Assembly: GCA_964487255.1 (NCBI GenBank)
Contig: CAZAQV010000005.1
Location: 227,685-291,684 of the forward strand
DNA length: 64,000 nucleotides
Direction of reading: 5' to 3'
Origin: CAZAQV01 sp964487255
GTDB taxonomy: Bacteria > Myxococcota_A > Polyangia > Polyangiales > CAZAQV01
Both the position numbers and the translations under genes were made by a program. The notes under the pieces were generated by a model. The model saw only the letters and a program-made list of their open reading frames with translations. It had not been told where the DNA came from and did not search any database. Each line of letters opens with the position of its first letter. The stretch's first letter is position 1. Shown one piece after another: positions 1 through 6,575 of this stretch.

Positions 1-668
1 CTATCGATGCAGCGGCCGCCTTCACCGCAGTCCGCGTCTGCCTCGCACTGACCCGTCGGTGGGTCGAGTGGCTCACATCGCCCCAGGGCCTCGTTGCACG
101 ATTGACCCAACGGGCAGCTGGCGTCGCCTCCACAAGACGCAAGGCATTGTCCGTTGACACAAGTGCCGTCTTCACACTCGTAGTTGAACTGGCAGAGATC
201 GTCGGTGCTACGACAGCGACCATCTAGACAACGCTCGCCCCCGTTGCAGTCCGCGTCGCGCGTGCACGAATCCGGGTCAACGGCACATAAACCATCGATG
301 CAGATGAGACCGGAGGCGCCGCAGTCCGCGCTGCGCACGCAGTCGCCTGGCGTGCGGGTCGGGTCGGCTTCGTCGGGGTGCACGCAAAAGCCACCGCGGC
401 AGATCGTCCCCTCGCCGCAGTCCCCCGTAACCTCGCACTGCTCGACGCAGCCGATCGAGGTGCAGACGCTGTCCGTGCACGCAAAATCGCCTTGGCAGAT
501 CTCACGACCGGGAGGGTCGACCGGCCGACAGTCGACGCCGTCACAGACGTAGCAGCCGTCCTCGTCGCAGCGGGTGGTCTCGCCACACGAACAGGCCGTC
601 AGCCAAGCCGAAGCGAGCAAGAGGGAGAGAAGTCTAAGCGAAAGTTGAGCCGTGGGAATCTTTGTCAT
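1..668 (-). CDS. Cys-rich repeat lipoprotein, 3' end cut by window edge
   Basis: The frame is open from the ATG at 668 (minus strand) to the window edge, so only the N-terminal 222 residues are seen. It begins MTKIPTAQLSLRLL, followed by a hydrophobic stretch and the lipobox LTAC, so it should be a secreted lipoprotein. The mature part consists of short Cys-rich modules such as CTRDADCNGGERC and CEADADCGEGGRC, each holding about four cysteines that probably form disulfides. Such modules are frequent in myxobacterial surface proteins. No catalytic domain is visible and the function is unknown; a C-terminal domain could lie outside the window. The gene at 808 is divergent. Confidence 0.8.
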   Translation of the reverse strand, partial: MTKIPTAQLSLRLLSLLLASAWLTACSCGETTRCDEDGCYVCDGVDCRPVDPPGREICQGDFACTDSVCTSIGCVEQCEVTGDCGEGTICRGGFCVHPDEADPTRTPGDCVRSADCGASGLICIDGLCAVDPDSCTRDADCNGGERCLDGRCRSTDDLCQFNYECEDGTCVNGQCLASCGGDASCPLGQSCNEALGRCEPLDPPTGQCEADADCGEGGRCID

Positions 669-807
669 GTTCGTCCTGAATCTTGCGATAGAGATGGTAC
701 ACGGAGGTGACTCGCAGGATTCGTGCCAGCGTGTCTCATCTGCGATCCACGCCATGATCCTTGCCAAAATTCCAACTCTCGACAACTTTGCGTAAACTGC
801 GGTTCAC

Positions 808-1488
808 ATGGGCGTGAACCTTCGGCAGATGCAGACTTCGGTGGTGGGAGCCACCGTCTTGTTTGCGTTGGGCGCTTTGGGTTGCGGCGCACCCCAGAGC
901 GATTTGCAGGCTCGCATCAAGAAAACAGCGGCAGATTTGCGCAAGAAGGACGCCGACGGGCTCTACCTCGCACATCACATGACCATCCAAGCCGAACTCG
1001 ACCGCAAGGCTTTTGCCGAGCGCATCGCTCGCAACCCGCGTGAAGCCGAGGAGCTCGCGGGCGCGCTCGAGACCGCGAAAGGAACCACTTCACACACCGC
1101 GATGGTCACCTTGCGCAACGGTGAGAAGGTGGGGCTCGTGTTTGAAAAAGGGCGCTGGGCCGTTCACGAAGGACCCTTTGGTGCCGTCGACCTGACCACG
1201 CCCTGGGCGGCACTGCGGGCCTTTCGCTCAGCGCTGCTGCACGAGTCGCTCGGTTCGCTCCGCACGGTGCTCGGCGGCGAGCTGCGCGCCAAACGGGACT
1301 TCGCTGTGCAAATGCTGCTCGAGCAGACCGAGGACGTCCATGCGCTCAAGTTTACACACGATGAAGCGACGGGGGTGTTCAAGGAGTCTGCGACCTTCGA
1401 AACGCCCGCCGGCGTGCACATCGTGTTCGTCAAAGAGGGCGAGCACTGGTACCTCGAACACGTCCAAGCCCCCAACGACGACGACTAA
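808..1488 (+). CDS. Hypothetical lipoprotein (226 aa)
   Basis: An ATG at 808 opens a 226-residue protein. Its N-terminus has a short charged region, a hydrophobic core and a lipobox ending LGALGC near residue 26, so a lipid-anchored envelope protein is likely. The mature part is mixed alpha/beta: a helical segment rich in Lys/Asp, then two beta-rich stretches (MVTLRNGEKVGLVFEKGRW and VHIVFVKEGEHWYLEHV) that read like a repeated SnoaL/NTF2-type or DUF4878-like fold. The family is not recognised with confidence. It lies just upstream of the Uma2-like gene on the same strand, with 23 bp between stop and start. Function unknown. Confidence 0.7.
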   Translation: MGVNLRQMQTSVVGATVLFALGALGCGAPQSDLQARIKKTAADLRKKDADGLYLAHHMTIQAELDRKAFAERIARNPREAEELAGALETAKGTTSHTAMVTLRNGEKVGLVFEKGRWAVHEGPFGAVDLTTPWAALRAFRSALLHESLGSLRTVLGGELRAKRDFAVQMLLEQTEDVHALKFTHDEATGVFKESATFETPAGVHIVFVKEGEHWYLEHVQAPNDDD

Positions 1489-1511
1489 GCCGGCTGTGCT
1501 AGAATTACTTG

Positions 1512-2084
1512 ATGTCGGGTGCGGCGAAGAAGTTGGCGACCTATGAGGATGTGCTCGCTGCACCAGCGAATATGGTTGCCGAACTAATCGGTGGAGAGCT
1601 GGTTCTGAATCCGCGGCCGGGCGTGCGCCACGCCGTTGCGTCTTCGAAAATCGGTGGCCAACTTGTCCCAAAGTTCGATGATGGCGATGGCGGGCCGGGC
1701 GGGTGGATCATTCTCGACGAACCTGAGCTCCACCTGGACGAGCACGTCCTCGTTCCCGATTTGGCTGGCTGGAAGAGAACGAGGATGCCCACCGCTCCCG
1801 ACCGCCCGTTTATCGAGCTCTCACCCGACTGGGTCTGCGAAGTGCTATCGCCTTCCACAGCGGCCCTTGACCGAGTGCGCAAGCTACCGATCTACGCGTC
1901 TTCCAGGGTACAATATGCCTGGTTGGTCGATCCTGTCTCGAAGACGCTCGAAGTGTTGTCACTTGACACGTCGTCCACGCCGTCGAGCTGGCGGATCGCA
2001 CAAACGTTCGAAGGTTCTGCCAGCGTCGCCGCACAACCCTTCGACGCCATCGACCTTCACCTCGGCCGCCTCTGGGCCGAGTAA
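1512..2084 (+). CDS. Uma2 family (DUF820) PD-(D/E)XK nuclease-fold protein
   Basis: This 190-residue protein has the Uma2/DUF820 layout. An N-terminal helical region with ELIGGELVLNP precedes a central acidic DEPELHLDEHVLVPDLAGW block and the family signature CEVLSPSTAALDRVRKLPIYA, followed by YAWLVDPVSKTLEVL. The conserved Asp in VPDLAG, the Glu in CEVLSPST and the downstream Lys match the PD-(D/E)XK core. Uma2 proteins are abundant in cyanobacteria and Myxococcota, but their cellular substrate is largely unknown. A TTG directly precedes the ATG at 1512; the ATG is preferred. No toxin/antitoxin partner is adjacent. Confidence 0.85.
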   Translation: MSGAAKKLATYEDVLAAPANMVAELIGGELVLNPRPGVRHAVASSKIGGQLVPKFDDGDGGPGGWIILDEPELHLDEHVLVPDLAGWKRTRMPTAPDRPFIELSPDWVCEVLSPSTAALDRVRKLPIYASSRVQYAWLVDPVSKTLEVLSLDTSSTPSSWRIAQTFEGSASVAAQPFDAIDLHLGRLWAE

Positions 2085-2248
2085 GCCACCAGATTAGTAA
2101 TCAACGATTAAGGGTAGCCGGCGCTGAACCGATTCATTCCAATGATCTTGTAGGGAGTCCCGCTATCCCACGCGCTCTGCATGATTGGTGTTACGAACTC
2201 GCTCGAGGTATAGCGGCAAGGTCTGTTGTGGACCAAGCGAAGCGCGAG

Positions 2249-4012
2249 CTATGAATAGAGCGCGTTGAGTTGGTCGCCGTAGTGGCTGATGACGTTGCGG
2301 CGCTTGAGTTTGAGCGTCGGCGTGAGCATGTCGTTTTCGGCCGTGAAGTCTTGGTCGATGAGCGAGAAGGTCCGTGGCCGCTCGTAGTGCTTGAAGTCGC
2401 TACCGTACTCGTTGATCTGCTGTTCGAAGAGCTCTTTGACCGCCGGGTCGGTGAGCACCGCGTCGTCGGCGACGCCCTTTTCTTTGGCCCAGGGGCGTAG
2501 TGAATCCATGTCCGGAACGATGAGCGCGACATTGTAGGGCTTGTTGTCGCCGTAGATCATGATGTTGGTGATGTAGGGCGAGAGCTTGAGCTTTTCTTCG
2601 AGCGGTGTCGGCACGACGTACTTGCCGTTTTCGAGCTTGTACTGCTCTTTGATTCGGCCCGTGATGAAGATGAATCCGTCTTCATCGATGCGCGCCATGT
2701 CGCCGGTACGAAAGCCCCCGTCTGGCGTCATGACCTTTTCGGTTTCTTCGTCGAGGTGGTGGTAACCCTGCATGACACAATGACCGTGCACGATGAGTTC
2801 GCCGTCGTTGCTGATTTTGACCTCCACGCCGGGGATGGGTTTTCCGACCGAGCCGATCTTGCGCGCGCCCGGGTAGTTGGCCGAGACGATCGGTGACGTT
2901 TCACTCAGACCGTAGCCCTCGTAAACCTGGATGCCGAGGCTATCGATGAACTCGCCCACGTCCTTGCTGAGCGCGGCGCCCCCGCTAATGGCGTACTTGA
3001 GTCGGCCTCCAAAGCGTGCGCGCACTTTTGACGATACGAGGCTGTCGAGGATGTTGTACTTGAAGTTGACCCAGCCGGAGGACTTGCCTTGTTCGGCGAG
3101 CTCGCGTTTTTTCGCGGCGTTGGCCAAGGTGGCTTCGAACATCGACTTCTTCATGCCGCCCGCTTCGTTCATCTTTTTGTTCACGCCGTCGTAGATGCGG
3201 TTGAAGATGCGGGGGACGCTCATCAACACCGTCGGCTGGACCTCGCTGAGGTTGTCGACGATCTTGTCGACCGATTCGGCGATGCCCATGGACGCGCCGA
3301 GCGAGAAGAGGCCGTGCAGCTCGACCGTTTGGCCAAAAACGTGGGCCCAAGGCAAAAACGAAAGGGAGCGGTCGTCCGGTCCGAGTTCGGTGAACACCGA
3401 AAAAATGGCGCTCAAGTTGTGCGCGATGTTGCCGTGCGAAAGCCGGACACCTTTGGGGTCTCCGGTTGTGCCCGAGGTGTAGATCATCCCGGCAATATCA
3501 GACGCAGAAACGTCTTCGAGCTCATCCTTTTGAGCCTCGCCATCGCATGTGATCTCGCCCATCGAGACACTGGCTTCGTTGGCGTCGCCGTTCATCACGA
3601 TGATGTGGCCGAGCTCGAAGAGCTCACCGCGGAAGCCAAGCACGCGGTCGCGGATTTCGCCATTGGCAACCAGTACGGCGCTCGCACCGCTGTCCGCGAG
3701 AATATAGTGCCAGTCTTTGTCGAGCTGCGCCTCGTACATGGGGACGTATATTGCGCCGAGCCCGTACGTAGCGTAGGCGCCGATGGCCCACTCTGGACGA
3801 TTGTTCGAGATGACTGCGACGCGATCGCCTTTGCCGATGCCAAGGTCCGCCAAGCCGGCTCGGAAGGCGTCGACTTTTTTGCGGAAAGTCCCGTAGGTTA
3901 TCCATTTCCATTCGCCCTCTTCTTTGGTGCCAAATAGGGGCCGATCGGCGTGCGTGCTCGTGCTGTGCTCGAAGATCTGCGAAAGAGTGTCGAACTTGGG
4001 TTCAAACGCCAT
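2249..4012 (-). CDS. Long-chain fatty acid-CoA ligase (AMP-forming)
   Basis: This 587-residue member of the ANL adenylating superfamily activates a long-chain fatty acid with ATP to the acyl-adenylate and transfers it to CoA. The ATP-binding P-loop YTSGTTGDPKG lies at about residues 178-188. The adenylate-binding motif YEGYGLSETSP follows, then the hinge GFRTGDMARIDEDGFIFITGR and the C-terminal KEQYKLENGKYVVPTPLEEKL lysine region. The eukaryote-like long-chain synthetase form (Faa/ACSBG-like) fits best because the C-terminal domain carries ENGKYV. It probably feeds lipid remodelling or beta-oxidation at the inner membrane. It may share a transcript with the minus-strand gene ending at 4055. 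Exact chain-length preference is not readable. Confidence 0.9.
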   Translation of the reverse strand: MAFEPKFDTLSQIFEHSTSTHADRPLFGTKEEGEWKWITYGTFRKKVDAFRAGLADLGIGKGDRVAVISNNRPEWAIGAYATYGLGAIYVPMYEAQLDKDWHYILADSGASAVLVANGEIRDRVLGFRGELFELGHIIVMNGDANEASVSMGEITCDGEAQKDELEDVSASDIAGMIYTSGTTGDPKGVRLSHGNIAHNLSAIFSVFTELGPDDRSLSFLPWAHVFGQTVELHGLFSLGASMGIAESVDKIVDNLSEVQPTVLMSVPRIFNRIYDGVNKKMNEAGGMKKSMFEATLANAAKKRELAEQGKSSGWVNFKYNILDSLVSSKVRARFGGRLKYAISGGAALSKDVGEFIDSLGIQVYEGYGLSETSPIVSANYPGARKIGSVGKPIPGVEVKISNDGELIVHGHCVMQGYHHLDEETEKVMTPDGGFRTGDMARIDEDGFIFITGRIKEQYKLENGKYVVPTPLEEKLKLSPYITNIMIYGDNKPYNVALIVPDMDSLRPWAKEKGVADDAVLTDPAVKELFEQQINEYGSDFKHYERPRTFSLIDQDFTAENDMLTPTLKLKRRNVISHYGDQLNALYS

Positions 4013-4054
4013 AGCGCTTTATACGCTAGTTCCTCGGATCTATGAAGTTATCCG

Positions 4055-5203
4055 TTAAAAGCGGTAGCCGAGTTCGGCGCCCAGATTGAACGAGAACGCG
4101 GTTCGCTCGGGAAGTACCCAAAACGTCGGGGAGATCAGGTCGATGCCCAGTTCGATGCGCTCCGTCAGCTCGAAATTGAGGCCGCCGGAGAAGCGAAACA
4201 CTGGGCCGTTTTTGGGCAGGTAGCCGCCCTGGATGCGTAGCGGAATCGTGAAGATGGCCGGGCGGCCGATGCGGATGCGGTTTTCGACAAGCGCCATCGG
4301 AAGGATGTTGCCAACGCGGCTGTTCGCGCCTTGTAGATTTGCGTAGGCGAGATAGGCGCCGAGTAAAATGGTGCGTCCGACCTTGACGTCGACTTTGAGG
4401 CCGACCAAATGGTTGTAGAAAAACTCGTCACCCACGCCGAATGCGCCTTCGGTTTGGAGCGCCACGCGGAGCCGGTTTTTGATGGGTGGCTCGGGGCGAA
4501 TCGGCTCGCGCTGGGACTGTGGCGGAGCCGAGACCGCCGCGTTTGGATCCGTGGTGGGCAGACCCACCGCGTTTTGCTGGTTGGTGATCTGCCAGACGCC
4601 AAGTGCGGGCACGGCTTGTTGGACCAGACCGTCGACGCCGCTGAGCAGCGTGTCGGCCGTGAAGCTGCCCCGCGCGAAGAAGGGACCCGCGCCGTCGGCG
4701 CTTGCGACCACGATTTCAGTGACGTATTTGCCGTTTTCGGCCCAGGCGCGTGCGAAGACCCCGCGGTGTGCCTGGGCGCCATGTGTTGCGCGCCAAAGGT
4801 CTGCTGGAGCCGGTGGGTAGACCATCTGCGTTCGCGCCACCGCGTCGGCGACAATGGCGTCGCTGAGTACCTCGTAGCCCATGTTGGTCAGCGAGCTCTT
4901 GATCTGCGTTGTAATATGCTGGCCAACCACCGGATCGATGCCCGTGGTCGCGGTGATCAGGACCAATGCCCGCATCGGCGGCGGCTTGTTCGGGTCTGCG
5001 CTGGCGCCCGGCGGGTCGGGAACCTTCGGCTGGCTTGCATTTGGATCGTCAGCTTGTGTGCTGGCGTCCGGCGTCTGCGCGCTTGCTTCGTCACCTTGCT
5101 GAGCGGCGGCGCTGGGCTCCGTGACGACCATGACGCCGAGCAGCGAAAGCGCGATGCTGAGTGCTCGAAGCGCAGCGATGGGAGCGAAGGGCCGGCCACT
5201 CAT
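4055..5203 (-). CDS. Secreted/outer-membrane beta-barrel-like protein, unknown function
   Basis: This 382-residue protein starts MSGRPFAPIAALRALSIALSL and has a signal peptide ending near SAAAQQ. A low-complexity Ala/Asp/Pro linker follows (about residues 35-75), then an alpha/beta domain (ALVLITATTGIDPVVGQHIT onward) that looks like a periplasmic nucleotide- or peptidoglycan-interacting fold. The C-terminal 150 residues have alternating hydrophobic strands (LRVALQTEGAFGVGDEFFYNHL, FSGGLNFELTERIELGIDL) and end FNLGAELGYRF, with a terminal Phe as in outer-membrane barrels. A small C-terminal barrel is therefore likely. Not assigned to a named family. It lies 42 bp downstream of the ligase gene's start and is probably co-transcribed with it. 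Confidence 0.75.
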   Translation of the reverse strand: MSGRPFAPIAALRALSIALSLLGVMVVTEPSAAAQQGDEASAQTPDASTQADDPNASQPKVPDPPGASADPNKPPPMRALVLITATTGIDPVVGQHITTQIKSSLTNMGYEVLSDAIVADAVARTQMVYPPAPADLWRATHGAQAHRGVFARAWAENGKYVTEIVVASADGAGPFFARGSFTADTLLSGVDGLVQQAVPALGVWQITNQQNAVGLPTTDPNAAVSAPPQSQREPIRPEPPIKNRLRVALQTEGAFGVGDEFFYNHLVGLKVDVKVGRTILLGAYLAYANLQGANSRVGNILPMALVENRIRIGRPAIFTIPLRIQGGYLPKNGPVFRFSGGLNFELTERIELGIDLISPTFWVLPERTAFSFNLGAELGYRF

Positions 5204-5231
5204 GAGCGCCAGCGTACCATGAGACAGACCC

Positions 5232-6239
5232 CTAAGGCACGAGGCAGAGCTCGCGGCGGGTAATGTGGGCGCCGGCGCGGCCGTCGCGCGTCACAAAGTG
5301 GAACGCGACGAGCGCGCCCTCCGCGCTCACGTCGACGGTGTCCATGGTGTCGCTTGGGTCAGGCCGCTCCCACTCGACGTCGCCGCTCGGAGCCTCGGCG
5401 CTGAGTGAGGTCAGCGAGCGTTCGAAACTGCCCGCTGTTGAAAAGCCGCTTACGGTTAGCGCTTCTTGCAGTTCGAGGCCGCTTTCTTGGTAGGACTCGA
5501 AGTTGGACGCGGGGCTGCTGAAAGCGAAGGCGATCGGCTCCGTGTTCGTCTGCGAAACCTGTGGAAGCGCATCGCTTTCGGGCAGGTTCGCGCACGTCGT
5601 GCCCGGCACTTGTTCTTCGCTTGGCGCCGCCCAGGTTCGGCGTAGCTCGCCGACGGACAGTGAAATGAAGTCGTCCTCGAAAGCTGGGTGGCGGTTGCTA
5701 GCGTCTTGCTCGACCGGCAAAGCGAACACGACGGGCGTGCCGCGTGGCTCGACCTCGGAGCCCTCAAACGCGACGCAGTCCGCTTCGAGACTCTGCGGAT
5801 CGACGATCGTCCAGCCCTCGGCGCAGATCAGTCCAAGGACGAGCACTTCGCGGCTCTCGCCCAGATCGGCTGGCACGACAAAGCGGACGACCGGGTCGTC
5901 GGTGCTCGGCTCACTACGCGTGATCACGGCGAATGGCGCCTCCGCACACACGGGGTTTGTGCCGGCCGGAAGCTTCTTGCATACCGCGAGCGCGTAGGTG
6001 AGCGGCCTTGGCTCGCCCTCGTCGACCACGGTCCAGGTGACGCTCGCCTCTTCGCCCAGCCGAGGCCAAGCGCGCGTCGGCTCACCGTTCGCTTCAAAGC
6101 GCGCTGCGATGACACGATTTTTCGTGATGTCGGTGCTGCTTTCCAAGTCATCCGTGCACCCGGCGAGGAAGTTGGATGCGCAGAAGAAAATGAGCAGTGT
6201 GGTCCTTGTGCTTGGCGCGCTGGCGGTCGAGGCCCTCAT
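5232..6239 (-). CDS. Hypothetical lipoprotein (335 aa)
   Basis: The chosen start is the ATG at 6239, which gives MRASTASAPSTRTTLLIFF followed by a lipobox FLAGC, a typical lipoprotein signal. A longer reading upstream adds 37 charged residues before the signal and is unlikely. The mature protein has two or three beta-sandwich-like segments containing scattered cysteines (CKKLPAGTNPVC, GLICAEGWTIVDPQSLEADC), which suggests immunoglobulin-like extracytoplasmic domains. No enzymatic motif is seen. It ends 28 bp before the start of the minus-strand gene at 5203 and lies downstream of the TonB-receptor gene on the same strand, so the three may form an envelope operon. Function unknown. Confidence 0.75.
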   Translation of the reverse strand: MRASTASAPSTRTTLLIFFCASNFLAGCTDDLESSTDITKNRVIAARFEANGEPTRAWPRLGEEASVTWTVVDEGEPRPLTYALAVCKKLPAGTNPVCAEAPFAVITRSEPSTDDPVVRFVVPADLGESREVLVLGLICAEGWTIVDPQSLEADCVAFEGSEVEPRGTPVVFALPVEQDASNRHPAFEDDFISLSVGELRRTWAAPSEEQVPGTTCANLPESDALPQVSQTNTEPIAFAFSSPASNFESYQESGLELQEALTVSGFSTAGSFERSLTSLSAEAPSGDVEWERPDPSDTMDTVDVSAEGALVAFHFVTRDGRAGAHITRRELCLVP

Positions 6240-6339
6240 TTCGTAAGAACCCTCCCTTCGCTCCCTGGGATCCAAGCGAGCTTGATCCCACCGCCCAGAC
6301 GCCGATCGAATGTACCCCACCGCTGCGTGCGCGAAGTCA

Positions 6340-6575
6340 TCAATGCACACGAACCTTTCCCTTCAGGGTGGTGCCCTCCGGAAGAACACCATCGATTTCT
6401 GAGTCGTACGTACTCCAGCACATTCGATGCCAAGCTTGATTGATACAAAACCATTGGAAGTTTCGACCACTGTTCGCCTGCGGTCGCCGTTTTTCGACGC
6501 CGTTCGTACGCCAAGTTGTGTGACGAATGGGCTGTCATAGCCAGTGGGCAAGAAAACAATGTCATGGCAGCTCAC
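6340..6575 (-). pseudogene. Possible small frameshifted ORF between receptor and lipoprotein genes
   Basis: On the minus strand a GTG at 6575, inside the end of the receptor gene, opens a frame reading MSCHDIVFLPTGYDSPF and on to SNGFVSIKLGIECAG. After about 50 codons a second frame looks more protein-like, reading STYDSEIDGVLPEGTTLKG and ending KVRVH at a TGA at 6340. A one-base shift near 6410-6430 would join them into a protein of about 78 residues. Neither half is recognised. It may be a decayed gene, a sequencing indel or chance. Otherwise the 322 bp between the flanking genes hold nothing identifiable. Confidence 0.25.

Noticed and set aside
3089..3937. 282-codon plus-strand ORF opposite the acyl-CoA ligase
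   Set aside because: It is the antisense shadow of a gene with clear ANL motifs; its own product is low-complexity with no recognisable domain.
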